DNA from: Trifolium pratense
Lineage: Eukaryota > Streptophyta > Magnoliopsida > Fabales > Fabaceae
Direction: 5' to 3'
DNA: 64,000 nucleotides
Assembly (NCBI RefSeq): GCF_020283565.1
Contig: NC_060062.1
Coordinates: 55,202,439-55,266,438, forward strand
Part shown: positions 11,064-22,043 of the stretch, piece by piece
Layout of the letters: each line of letters starts with the position of its first letter
Position numbering within the stretch: the stretch's first letter is position 1
Translations under genes and position numbers: made by a program
The notes under the pieces: model-generated
Seen by the model: the letters and a program-made list of their open reading frames with translations, nothing else
What the model was told of the DNA's origin: nothing
Databases searched by the model: none

Positions 11064-11886
11064 ATGATCTCATCAAACAATCTTCTTCTATGTTTTACTG
11101 TATTTTTAACCTTTGCATTGAGCTCAGTAGCTCAATATGAGTTTTTTATGATGACAATGCAGTGGCCACCAGCTTTCTGCAGGCTTAAGCAATCGAAATG
11201 TGTTAAATCACCCGCCAGTCAGTTCAAAATACACGGTTTGTGGCCTCAAAACAAAACAGATCCTCAACCAAGGAAATGCTCAAGTGATTCAAAAGTGACA
11301 AATTTCAAAAAAAAAATGGTGAGTTTAATTATATATATTTTCTTAGTTGTTTGTTTCCTCTACTCTATTGTACATTGAATGGTTTTTTTTTTTTTGACAA
11401 GTAGATTACATGATTTATTTATTTATTTAATTTTTTTTTTATCAGCTTTCTCTAACAACAAGGACTGAACTCGCTACTTCATGGCCCAATTTAAAAGGAA
11501 TGGATGAAGTTTTTTGGAAACAAGAATGGCTCCTTCATGGAACCTGCTCATACTCCACCTTCAACCAAACCCAATATTTCGATGCAGCAAATAATATTTG
11601 GAAAGCGTTGCCAATTTTCGATATCCTTCATGATGAACAAATTTTTCCAAGTAATATTGACTTTCAAAAAAGGGATCAAATTAAAAAAGAAATAAATAAT
11701 CACATTGGAGTTGTTGTTGAACTTGAATTTTCTTGTACTTTCTTTCCCACTGAGCTAATAGAAATTAAGGTCTGCAAAGATCATGCTGGAAATGCCTACA
11801 TGGATTGTCCAAATCTGGGAAATTGCGGACCTACATTTAAATGGAACCCATACACTACAGCATTTTTCGCTTTCAACAACTACTGA
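11064..11886 (+). CDS. S-RNase-like ribonuclease T2 with transposon-encoded C-terminus
   Basis: Exons 11064-11318 and 11446-11886 (intron 11319-11445, GTGAGT...ATCAG, phase 0) encode 231 residues. A signal peptide (MISSNNLLLCFTVFLTFALS) implies secretion. T2 family blocks are present: MQWPPAFC, the first active-site block FKIHGLWP with its His, and the second block QEWLLHGTCS with Glu and His. The lysine that the family has before that His (EWxKHGTC) is Leu here, so activity is uncertain. The C-terminal Cys pairs are kept (CKDHAGNAYMDCP). One intron shortly after the IHGLWP block is typical of the S-RNase lineage. A CACTA element begins at 11853, inside codon 221; the last 11 residues and the TGA come from its terminal repeat. 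Without the element the frame meets TAG at once. Alternative: an S-like, not self-incompatibility, RNase. Confidence 0.88.
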
Positions 11887-12265
11887 AAACCGTTGTAAAA
11901 TGTACAAAAATCGTTGCCTAAACGTTTAGTCAACAGTTTATCAGGTGTGGTGTATACGGGCGTTACCTATTCGAACAGGCAACGCTTTTTGACTTTTTAC
12001 CAACACATTCAGTAAACCGTTGGCTGAACATATGCAAAGACAACGATGTTTGCTCTAGTTTTAGGCAACGGTTCCCTTAAAGCAACAATATATAACCGTT
12101 GCTTGAAAGCTAAACGTCAACGGTTTTATACAGGCAACCCGTAAATAGCCGTTGCATAAAATATATGGAAAGGCAACGGTTTTTATCAAGCAACGGATAA
12201 AACTTGTTGCCTATCGGTTAATTCAACTGTTTTATATAAGCAACAAATTTGAAAGTGTTGTCTGA
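11886..12265. repeat. Left subterminal repeats of the 5.9-kb CACTA
   Basis: Repeats of the type CCGTTGCCT / AGGCAACGG occur in both directions, about fifteen in under 400 bp. In characterised CACTA elements, subterminal repeats bind the accessory transposon protein (the TNPA role); binding here is an inference. The DNA from 12266 to 12596 is AT-rich with no gene seen. Confidence 0.8.
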
Positions 12266-12596
12266 AACTTGTTGACTAAAAATATAATTAAATTATTTAA
12301 ATTTACTATTATATTCATATGGTGATACAATTGTAGTTATCATGCTTTACGCAACATTCTCGATAAATTATACTAAACACAATAATCTCATAATAAAATG
12401 TTCCATATATCTTCAAGTCTAATTATGTAATTGTCAATAATATTCTAATTTGCATAATACACATGGTACATAATGTATTTTTCAAGATAGATCCATGCGA
12501 TATAAAGTAGAAGTTAACTTTACAAAATAGATCAAAACGAAATAAACTACAAGTTAACTTGTTACAAAAAGCAAAACATAATCTTCCATGCTTGAA

Positions 12597-15500
12597 TCAA
12601 TATTGGTCTTCATCACCATCTTGAAATTCATCATCTTGAGGATCATTTTGAGAACAATCAAGATTATCTTCTTGATGATAAGCAGCATCATCATCATCAT
12701 CTTGAGGATTATCATCATCTTGAGGATCATCATCATCTTGATCATGATCATTTTCATTTCTAACCTAAAAGTATATGAAAATATAATACAAATCAAACTA
12801 ACAATAGCAAAATTAAATACAAATCAAGCCTAAAAGTCAAAAGCAGCCCTGCTATATATAACATCCAAAAACTCAGGTAAAGCAACAACCAAAACTCGGG
12901 CACACACAGAACAAACTCATCATCTTGACAGACAAAGCATATGTTCACAAAAACCACAATATCTAACAAAACAAATAATATCCAACAAAACTAACAGTTC
13001 ACAAGTAGATGTCCCATAAAGACAATATCCAACAAAACTAACAATTCTTAAACAACCAAGGTCATCAAGGTGCCTGAAAAAACACTAAAAACAGTCCTAA
13101 TCTAAGCACCAACCCTTTCAACTAGCAATAAAGATATCCTAAAAACTACATGATTTGTGCAGCAAAAAAAACAAGGTACAAGAACAATGTTGACTAATGC
13201 AAAATGAAGTTATACCTTAAGATGAGCAGGAGCATATGTCGATGTCGACGAACGTGCTATTGGACTATTATCATCACCATGTAAAGTATTTCTAATCATA
13301 TTATCTACATCTTCTTCACTTAAATGTGGATTTTGTTGCATGTACATGTTTTTTAAAAGTACTTCCATTGCTCCCATCTTCTGTGACATGTCAGCAATTT
13401 TCCCATCATATTGCTTTTTCACTAAAGAAATTTCTTCTTTTTTCCTTAATGATGATGGTGTGGCAGTTTTTCCATGACAACGCACACTACCAGGCTTTTC
13501 TTTCCCAAATAGTGAGTGAAATGTTTCTTTGGCAGTTTCAGGTGAATTATCAATAGATTCTTGAAGTTTGTCCTAATTATACAAATTGTCGGTATAAAAA
13601 ATAAAATGAAAAACTATGTACGTATTTTGGATGAATACCAGAATTTTATAACTTACTATAGCAACTTTTGTTTCTCCATCAACTTCTTTTCCTCTTCGAC
13701 TTTTGCGAGTTTCAATAAACACCTCAGCTTGGGTGACTTCTCCATCCTTCTTAGCCCGCTACATTATTAATCATAGAAAAGAAGTTCAGTTGGTCATCGT
13801 TATAACCAGATTATGACAAACATTTACATCAAATAAGAAAATAATTTAAGTCGGTCCTCATTATATATAACCAGATTATGACCAACATTTGCATCAAATA
13901 AGAAAACAAGTTCAGTTGGTCCTCATTATATGCATCAAATAAGAATAGTTGTCAAAAAGAAGCCTCATTATATGCATCAAATAATAAAAACTAGAACAAA
14001 ATTTAATACCATACCATTTTTGCACGAATTCTAGCAAAGTTCGTTGGTCCCACACGATGCCTAAACTTTTGCTTGCTCCTATTAACTGCATTTTTTTGGC
14101 TAATGCCCTACATACAAGAAAAAACTATTGAGCAAAAATTTCTTGAAACTATTGAGCAAAACAACTAGCTAACTTACTTGGACATTGCTATCTTTCCAAT
14201 ATATCAACAGTTTCTTGAAATGATTTTCAGATATGCTCTCAGGACGATTTTTTAATCTCTCCTTCATACTAGTGTATTTCAGAAAATGTTTTTTTTTCAT
14301 ATCGCACTTATGGTGTCTCCAAGCCCTATTTATTGTAATAAACACCACTTTTTGTCCTTCATCAGGAACAATGTACTTCCTCTACAAAAAAATAAAATAA
14401 CAATGGTCATCAAAAGTTAATAAATATTTGATTATTGAAACAAAAATGAAATTTGACTCCACATACATTAACAAATCTCCATATACGCTCCTTACGGTCC
14501 ATATGATCATTTTTTGTTTCCTTTTTTAGCATCTCTTTGAAGTTTGTATAGATCAAGGGACAGAAATCTGAATTCCTTGCTATAGAGCCAAGGAAATTGG
14601 CAAATTCTGCAACAGTTTTATCATCGGGTCCAATTACATCTCCGTCATCGTCTAGAGTAACTTCTTCACGTTGTTTGAGAGACCTTGCATATATTTTTAA
14701 ACACAGTGTTGGTCCCCGAGTTCTTTTCTTAGTTGTCTCTGCTTTGACATTAGACAATATAATGTTAAGATAAAACATCACACATAACATACACCTTTGA
14801 TTAACAAAATATATAAAATTTACCATTTGTTTCAGCAGCTTCTTCACAATCCACATTTTCTTCTTGTTCTTCCATAACAATGTCTCCCTCATCTTCAATT
14901 AAATTCTGGATCTCGTTTTCAACATCTTTTCCATTTTTCTTAAGGTAGTCATCAATTAACATTGATGGACACAAAGGGGTTCTTTTTGACTTCTTTCTAG
15001 CACTTTCCTGCCTTGCCCTTGAGTCATCTTCAACAACTATCCTTTTCAAAGGTTTCTCTTTTACCCTTGACTCATCTCCAGACACTACTACCCTTTTCCT
15101 AGGCTGCTCCTTGGCCTTCAAACTACCATTTCCAACATAATTGTTTTTCCCAGTTTGCTGTCTTTCCATTGATCCATCTTCAATCATTGTTTTTTTCATG
15201 GGCTGCTCCTTTGGCTCTTGAATTTGTGTAGGTACCGGTCCTCTACCTTGAGCCAAACTTTGCCCTTTTGAATCTTGAATCTTCAACCCTTTGTGTTTTT
15301 TCATGGAAACTTCCTTTTCTACACTCCTTTCAGCAATAACATTAGGTTGAGTCCTACTCGCATTGTCTGAAATTTTTTTCTTTGGATTAGGCTTCGTGAC
15401 TGGCTCTTTAATCGAATTCAAATTTGTTTTCGCAGTTGTTGCAAACATAGATAACTTGAACGGTTGAGTAGTTGGTGGCTGATTTTGTTTGTTACTAGGA

Positions 15501-15688
15501 GCTCCAACTTTAGTTATAGATGCATTCGTTTGTTGAAGATTGGCCATTCCCTCCTCACGCTTGATTTTGTAACGCTTAGCCAATAATTCATTGCTTGACT
15601 TGAACTGTGGAAGCTCCAAACTGGAAGCAACCCTTTGATTCTTGACATGAGATTTCATATTTGTCTTGTTGTTTGCTTCCTTTTTCAT
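12597..15688 (-). CDS. CACTA accessory protein, Transposase_24 (Ptta/En/Spm) family, 7 exons, intact
   Basis: Splicing on the minus strand gives exons 15688-14824, 14741-14467, 14381-14178, 14107-14015, 13758-13657, 13572-13216 and 12764-12597. All introns are GT-AG and the frame stays open to TGA, giving about 687 residues. The second exon starts at a tandem AAGCAG acceptor, so 14738 is an alternative start. The N-terminus is a basic, low-complexity Lys-rich region; then come blocks I know from this family: RGPTLCLK, EFANFLGSIARNSDFCPLIY, AWRRHKCDMKKKHF, HRVGPTNFARIRAKM, QAEVFIETRKSRRGK, a coiled-coil stretch (MSQKMGAMEVLLKNMYMQQN) and a very acidic Asp-rich tail. It probably acts in the nucleus on the CCGTTGCC repeats. 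TTTCAG just before the ATG suggests a 5' UTR intron. No disabling mutation is seen. Confidence 0.85.
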
Positions 15689-17440
15689 TTGTTCTGAAAG
15701 TATTTAAACACAAAAAAATTAGAGAAACATCTACACATAATGCACTAACTAACAACCAAAACAGCATAAAATCATAGACACACCAGCACTACCACAATTA
15801 ATGCATAAAAATCACAGACACACCAGTCCTGAAGCTACACAAATAGATTATGCAAGACAAGCCCTGAAGGCACACAATAGATTATTCATAACAATATTAT
15901 AAATCAAACAATGAAGGATGTACAGGAAGATTTCTTGTCTAGTAGAAATTGTTAGAACATAAAGAATTCTTTTAAATCTAATGTAAAGATAACTCATGTT
16001 ACATCAAATGATAAAAAAAAAAACTTATATTACGTTACCAGTTAGAAGCCGTCTAGATGAAAACTGCTTGAGAAACACTGTCCTGTGAGTACTGCTACCC
16101 TGAAAATAAAAATAGGAAACATATAAAAGTAGCAAAAATACTATGTAGTGGAAATTAATTAGCAAAGTGTATTTGGGTGAGATAACATATCACAAAGTAC
16201 TTACGTGTTATAATCCCCCTCCCCTGTTTCTATTATTTTAACAAAGCTAATTAACAATCTCTTTGATTAGTGTGTGTGTGTGAACCCATTGATATATATG
16301 TTCAGTAGCTTTATTTCCATACTACTTTGCTCCAAATATTTGTTACTTTTATTAGTCCCTCTATAGAAACAAACACATAAAAGCTAGAGCTTGAAGCTCA
16401 AACAATGCTAATGGTATCTCATCAAAATTAAATCAATTGTCCTACTATATCTAGATGAGGACTACAAGGTCCAAACATGTATGATGGCTCATTTTGTTGA
16501 CGGCAACATAACCATATGCAAATCTAAAAATTGTCAAGTATAATAAAATTCTATTAGTCACACTTCAATATGAAGCACAGACACATAAACTGATACTGAA
16601 CAAGACACGGACACATCGACATCGATAATAATTTGAGAAAATAACACAGTTCAATGTAATTATAAGTGTCGGTGTGTCGGTGTTCGACATCGACGCGTGT
16701 CCGACACCGGGACACGCCTAATCCGAGATGTGTATGTGCTTCATATTAATTACTTAAAAACCTTGCTATGTTAAAGTAAACATATTGTCTCCATTGTTTC
16801 AAATTCAATGACCAGAATATTCTTAAAGCAAAAAAAAAAAAAAACGCATAAACAAAGATGTGAAGGCATGTGTGTGAAATATTTAAGAGCCACAAAAATG
16901 AGATGAAATGCTTTAGAAAACCCTAGGTACAGAGCATAATAATGAAGTTTCTCATGTTTTCTTCTACCAAGGGAACCCTAACAAAGAAAAAGGTTTTATT
17001 CACTTGAGATAAATGAAATATTACAAACCTGACCTTCAATCACAACCAACTGAGAGCTTCAATCTTTGTTTTGATTACAAACCCGAGTAAATCGATGAAA
17101 AGGGATTAGGGTTTTTTGTGAGAATAGTTCACGCGATGGAGGAAGAGGAAGAAATCGATGGAATGGGAACAATGGAAGGGGAACGATGGAAGAAGAGGAA
17201 GGAATTGATGGAAGAAGCTTAGTTCACACGATGGATGAAGAAGCTTGGTTGAGTCTCCATTGTTTGTGTTTGCCTTATGTTTTTGGGTGAAGAGAGAGAA
17301 CTGTGTTTTTTGTTTGAGTTTGGTGTTTTCTTTTTGCCTATTAATGTGTCTAAATTTTTTATTTTAAAATTTAATAAAAAAAAGAGGGAATCTTAGAAAA
17401 AAAGAGTGGGAGAATTTAGCGCCCAATGAATTTGACAAAA
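15689..17440 (-). other. 5' non-coding region of the CACTA gene
   Basis: No ORF of note. A probable non-coding 5' exon lies near 16042-16101 on the minus strand (TTTTCAG before it and GTAACGTA after it), and the promoter should lie toward 17000-17300. A short TG repeat is at about 16268-16279. The AT-rich remainder has no recognisable feature. Confidence 0.45.
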
Positions 17441-17449
17441 TTGAAATGT

Positions 17450-17771
17450 ATGACTTTGGTCAACAGTTTTATAAATTTTTAAGCAACAGTTTTAAGATGG
17501 TGGGCTAAATTGGTTAAAAAACCGTTGCTGCAATGGGTTTAATCTACCATTCACAAGGGTTGCCTATAGGATATGAAAAGTCAACAGTTTTATGTAGTCA
17601 ACACGCGTAAAACCGTTGCCCCAAATAAATAGCCAACGCTTTTACAAGAGAAGTGAACAAAGTATAAAAATTTGGCAACAAGAACAAAAGCGTTGTCGGT
17701 GACCCCTTATTTCAACGGTTTTTCAGGCGTTGCCTATAAATTCGTTGCCTAAAGCTAAAAATGTTGTAGTG
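17450..17771. repeat. Right subterminal repeats and terminal repeat of the 5.9-kb CACTA
   Basis: AACCGTTGCC, GTCAACAGTTTT and GGCGTTGCC variants mirror those at 11886-12265, ending in the inverted terminal repeat at 17743-17771. Confidence 0.8.
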
Positions 17772-17793
17772 ATAGTTGTTTTCCTTAAGTAAT

Positions 17794-17803
17794 AATAAAT
17801 AAA
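17794..17803 (+). terminator. Displaced poly(A) signal of the RNase gene
   Basis: Overlapping AATAAATAAA lies 20 nt beyond the CACTA right end. Before insertion it would have lain about 20-30 nt after the native RNase stop codon. It is now 5.9 kb from the coding sequence, so RNase transcripts either end inside the transposon or read through it. The DNA from 17804 to 18217 is AT-rich with nothing recognisable. Confidence 0.5.
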
Positions 17804-18229
17804 GGCAAATTCTTAAGTACCCATCCATAAGAATTGGGCTACTCTACCCATCCTAGTTGTCAAAGGCAGAAATATTTATGAGTCTTTGTTTGATATTGTT
17901 ATTATTAGATGCCATTTTTTTTTATAATTGCACATTTACCCCCAAATACATTAATTGCAGTTTTTCATTTCCAAGTCAATTTTGATTTGGGGGAATAGCT
18001 TTTTGCTAGCTCTTTGTCTAACGATAATAGGAGAGTAGTGAGCACCACCACTTCTTTTTTCGAATAAACATTTTCTACATTTTAAATATATTGTTTTTTT
18101 TTTAACATTTAATATAATTTTTCAATAACAAAATTCATTTTATTTTGCTTATTGAATTAGTCAACTTTATTTTGTGAAAATTTAAGAGAGAATTTTGTGA
18201 TGAACAGTTGCATCAAATATTAATAAATT

Positions 18230-18362
18230 GGGTTCTGTGAGCTTGACTCAGTTGGTAGGACATTACATTATATATGCAGGGAGTCGGAGTTCGAACCTCG
18301 GTCATCCCACTTATCTACTTAAGGGTGGAATTTCTAGTTACTAGACTACTTAAAAAAGAAAG
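18230..18362 (+). mobile_element. tRNA-derived SINE with 12-bp target duplication
   Basis: The start GTGAGCTTGACTCAGTTGG carries an A box (TGACTCAGTTGG) and GAGTTCGAACCTC is a B box of an RNA polymerase III promoter. The distance between boxes is tRNA-like. The element is flanked by TATTAATAAATT at 18218-18229 and 18363-18374, an exact 12-bp duplication as expected for LINE-driven insertion. Length is 133 bp. I know sequences like this as abundant in legume genomes, but I cannot name the family. Confidence 0.82.
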
Positions 18363-18374
18363 TATTAATAAATT

Positions 18375-19119
18375 ATTTTTTAAATAATGAAATACAAATT
18401 TGTAAAATTGAACTTCTCTCACTCAATTCGATTCACCGCAATCCTTGTAATACGTTTTAATGTATCTCACTAAAAAAAGTTTATTTTTTATATTTACATA
18501 AATTACATTAAATAAAAAACTAATTTTATAGATAATTAAAAAAATCACAAAATGTTAAAATTTTAATAATTTATATTTATATTTTTCATTGAACATTAAC
18601 CCGTACATTGCACGGGTAAGTTATACTACTATTTTTTAGTTCCTACAAAATGAGACGCTTATAAGTTAATCCTTACTTTATGAAAATATTTTGCACACAG
18701 TTTTAGTCCATTATGAAAATAAATTTGTTAATTATCCTTAACTTCTTAAATTTTTTGATATTTTCTGCAGAAATTTCAGAAAATTATAAATAGTTGATTT
18801 TTATGTAAATGACTATAAAAATAAATTGGGTTATACAAGTTTTTTATCTTTATAAATATCTAAAAAAAAATTAGTCTCTGTATAACATTTCAGAAAAAAA
18901 AAATTGAATTAGAAATGCAAATTTTGGTCCCAATTATTTGTTGTCACAATTCATAGTCACTGCTTTTTAAATTAACTCATATGTATCATGCAAAATTTAA
19001 AATTTGTTTCCGTATCATGTTTAGTACAATATAGAAATTTCCCTTGCAAAACGCACCATTGAGTTATAAAACTAAAGTAAAATAAAAAAAATGCACCATT
19101 GAGTTAAGATTATAATTTT
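18375..19119. other. AT-rich intergenic DNA with a possible Helitron 3' hairpin
   Basis: At 18602-18618 CCCGTACATTGCACGGG can fold into a 7-bp stem with one mismatch, followed by TAAGTTATACTACT. This looks like a decayed Helitron 3' end of the type seen intact at 55235, but the CTRR end is lost and I find no 5' end. A short duplication GCACCATTGAGTTA occurs near 19051 and 19090. No gene is seen. Confidence 0.35.
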
Positions 19120-19132
19120 TTTTGAAGAAGTT

Positions 19133-19225
19133 AAATTAGCCCACTCAAATTGGCACCATCGAACCTGAAACCTTAAGGAGGAGCACACTCACAGTCACAA
19201 GCCAATGCCACCAGACCAATAAAAC
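19133..19225 (-). repeat. tRNA-like SINE fragment
   Basis: On the minus strand TGGTCTGGTGGCATTGG resembles an A box and CAGGTTCGATGGTGCC a B box, followed by AATTTGAGTGGGCTAATTT and an A-rich tail. I found no clear target duplication. It could instead be a tRNA-like piece of a larger repeat. Confidence 0.45.
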
Positions 19226-19786
19226 ACATGTCCTAAGCTTGCATCAATGAGATACAAGAAATGCCCACAATTAACACTCTAAAACCCTAAGACACACGAT
19301 TTTAGATGCTTGAAACCTTATGCTTGTCTTTGTATTTATAGTAGTAGTGTAGCTTGGGCTTCAAGACGAAATTAGGGCTTCTAGAATTGCGGCAGCAGCA
19401 GACATATTTTCGAAATTAATAGTTATATTTTTGAATCATATAAATATATTTTCTAAAGTTATAATTCCTTTAGAAAATAAAACTAGGGTTCAGCTGCCTT
19501 CAGAAACACATTGATCACGTGCGCCTTATTGTGTAAGAAATCACGAAATAATTCTGTTGAGTTCGGGATTTAAAAACAGTTAAAAATAATTTTTACAGCC
19601 ACCGAAGAGATTACTGGGTTGAGTCGCGGACTAGGTCGCTCTCTTTAAGACGTTTCGTGGCACTGCCCAAAATTGTGCAAGCAGACTATCAACCACGCCG
19701 TCCCCAGGATAAAACGGCCAAGTTTCAACTGTATACCGATATGCTACTGCACGGTAGAAATCGGTCAAAGAATACACCTTCTTGAA

Positions 19787-20080
19787 TGGTACTACAATAC
19801 CACTCGAATTGATGCTACAACATCAATCTATGATTCATCGGTGATTCAGTGGTACTACAATACCACTCAAATTGATGCTACGACATCAATCTATGAATCA
19901 ACGGTACTACGATACCACATGTGGTACTACAATACCACATGTATTGATGATACTACAATATCAATCAATATAATGACACTGAGGTCATTCAAATATGGTA
20001 CTAAGACCATTCTCAAATCAAAAAGATAATGATACTAAGACCATTCTTTATTTGGAGGAACTAGTGATACTTTGATCACT
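19787..20080. repeat. Array of about ten short hairpins with hexanucleotide loops
   Basis: Successive inverted repeats with 4-10 bp stems each enclose six bases: 19787-19802, 19808-19827, 19848-19867, 19871-19890, 19903-19916, 19917-19942 (10-bp stem ACATGTGGTA), 19948-19963, 19972-19989, 19995-20010 and 20063-20080. Loops of the first seven are CTACAA or CTACGA; later ones are ACTGAG, ACTAAG and ACTTTG. Stems differ from one another. A frame is open across the block but it looks like a by-product of the repeats. DNA at 19226-19786 has no recognised gene. Confidence 0.7.
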
Positions 20081-20775
20081 CTTAACCAAATTAATACTAA
20101 TACAAATATTAGTATAAAAAGGTCGCATGCTTATGATTAACAAGATGTCTAAACAATTCATTCAGTATAAAAATTAATGCAAATCTTTTCATAATTTGTA
20201 TATCCAATTAAAGAAACCAATTGACATATCTAATAGGATCATACTTATTTATATAACATAGCACAATTCCAAAGCAAACTAGTAAATATAGCTTCAAATC
20301 AAAAATTAAAGGAATGTGATACCAATTTGAAGTTACTTGAACAGAAAAGACAAAACGAGGAATTATCATATGCCTACATGCTTCTTAACATATTTATTCA
20401 CAATCAATTCATAAGCTTACTAATCTAATATCAAACTCTAGAATTTGGATCATGTTGTTTTGAGATAGGACAGGAATAAGTATATAAAAGTACCTGATTC
20501 AATATCTTGTGAATTAGAAGAACAATTTGACTTCTAAAAATTATCAGAATTACAGACCTTATAAGAGGGATGATGGACTTCAATCCAATATCATGAGGTA
20601 ATGCCTTCCTCGTGACCATTTCATTCTCACCGAGCATATATATCTGCTTTGTAATTCTAGGTTTTCTTTTGGTATATTTTTTTGTTCGCTGCAACTATGA
20701 TGTGTTGTGGTGATATATGTAATAATGTTTTTTTTTTTTTTGGCTACAGCTAATTGATATTTAACTAGAGTTTAT
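20081..20775. other. Intergenic DNA, no gene seen
   Basis: AT-rich sequence without a recognisable protein or RNA gene. It sits between the hairpin array and the TRIM-like element and may belong to the same repeat family. Confidence 0.4.
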
Positions 20776-21539
20776 TGTCCCATAAACTTGACAGTTACAA
20801 ATTGATGAAAAATAAAATCACCATAAATTAAATAAATAAATAAAATATGAGACTTAATTTATTTATTTCCTCAAAATTACACACTAGTATGCTACAACAT
20901 ACTAATATGTTCTAGTATCCGATAAGGGACAAAATTTTATTTTCAATTCACACACCAATGTGAACTTTGTTCCAACAATCCCCCACTTGAATTTAAAAGA
21001 AAATTCCAAAATATCGTAGGACGCTTCTAAAAGATTGTGCATAAGCAAAGGTGTCTATGACTTGAACCTTTACATAGCAAGTAAGAGCCCGATTTAGTAA
21101 GAGTGACACTTGTCTTGAACTCTATCTCGGATTTTTCTCAAACCCGCACACAACCTTTTCTTAAGGTGTATCTTTATAGCCCGTGCTTTAATGGCCCTGC
21201 ACGTGTATCCCAGTTTCATGAACGCTCTAGGAATTCGCCTCTAAATTCCATAGGAACCGGCCTCAGTTCCACATTCATATAGGTGAGTTTATCAAGAGTA
21301 CTCCTGAAGCTTGGTACTCCACTCATACAGAGTATATTGTCCCATAAACTTGACAGTTACAAATTGATGAAAAATAAAATCACCATAAATTAAATAAATA
21401 AATAAAATATGAGACTTAATTTATTTATTTCCTCAAAATTACACACTAGTATGCTACAACATACTAATATGCTCTAGTATCCGATAAGGGACAAAATTTT
21501 ATTTTCAATTCACACACCAATGTGAACTTTGTTCCAACA
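20776..21539 (-). mobile_element. TRIM-like element with two 202-bp direct terminal repeats
   Basis: 20776-20977 and 21338-21539 are both exactly 202 bp, begin TGTCCCATAAAC, end GTTCCAACA and differ at about one position (ATATGTTCTAG against ATATGCTCTAG). Read on the minus strand they start TGTTGGAAC, and the one at 20776-20977 is preceded by AAGTGGGGGA, a good polypurine tract. That suggests minus orientation with a 360-bp internal part and no coding capacity. I do not see a primer site next to 21338, and the 5-bp flanks (TTTAT, AATTC) do not match, so a plain segmental duplication is possible. Confidence 0.55.
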
Positions 21540-21869
21540 AATTCTTCAATCAAATCTTCAAAAGATTGAGTAGAAGGACCGAAATATTCACTAACTTAAA
21601 CATTTATATTAGAGATTGGAACTTAATAAAAATCACATCTTTTAAAAAGAATATCTCTTAATTTTTATTTTTATGAAAAGCTATTTAAAATAACTTATTA
21701 TGTTAAAGATTTTTTGAAATTTTATGGTCCAACTTTTTTTAACAAAATTATAAAAATTATTAAAACGTTACTTTAAAAAATTAAAGTAAAAAAAGACACT
21801 TTAACAGAAAATATTTAAATCAGTTTTAAATATGATACATTAACAATATTAAAACATCGTTTTAAAAAA

Positions 21870-22043
21870 GGGTCATGCTAACCGGTGCCCCCGGGGCACT
21901 GGTTAAGGAAACCAAAAAAGGAAATTTTAAAATTAAAAATAACACTGTTTACACTTTCGAGGCGTTGACTGCACAAACTTCAATGTGATATTACTATATT
22001 TGGTTCCTTAAACAGTACCCGGGGACACTATTTAACATTTTTC
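21870..22043. repeat. MITE-like element with 39-bp imperfect terminal repeats
   Basis: CATGCTAACCGGTGCCCCCG at the left is mirrored by CCCGGGGACACTATTTAACA at the right, extending inward to GGTTAAGGAAACC / GGTTCCTTAAAC. About 170 bp, no coding capacity. I could not fix a target duplication. Confidence 0.6.

Larger units (their letters stand above)
11853..17771 (-). mobile_element. CACTA transposon inserted in the RNase stop codon (5919 bp)
   Basis: The left end reads CACTACAGCATTTTTCGC and the right end, on the other strand, CACTACAACATTTTTAGC. The flanking triplets are ATA at 11850-11852 and ATA at 17772-17774, the 3-bp duplication typical of CACTA elements. Subterminal regions at both ends are filled with CCGTTGCC-type repeats. 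It carries one intact multi-exon gene of the Transposase_24 type (12597-15688) on the minus strand but no recognisable tnp2 DDE transposase. It is therefore probably non-autonomous and dependent on a relative. Confidence 0.95.

Noticed and set aside
12554..12833. Two overlapping 80-codon frames rich in Ile and Met
   Set aside because: Shadows of the GAT-rich exon that encodes the Asp-rich tail of the CACTA protein.
19673..20029. 118-codon frame across the hairpin array
   Set aside because: Begins at TTG, repetitive (WYYNTT, IDATTSIY), and explained by the repeated DNA.
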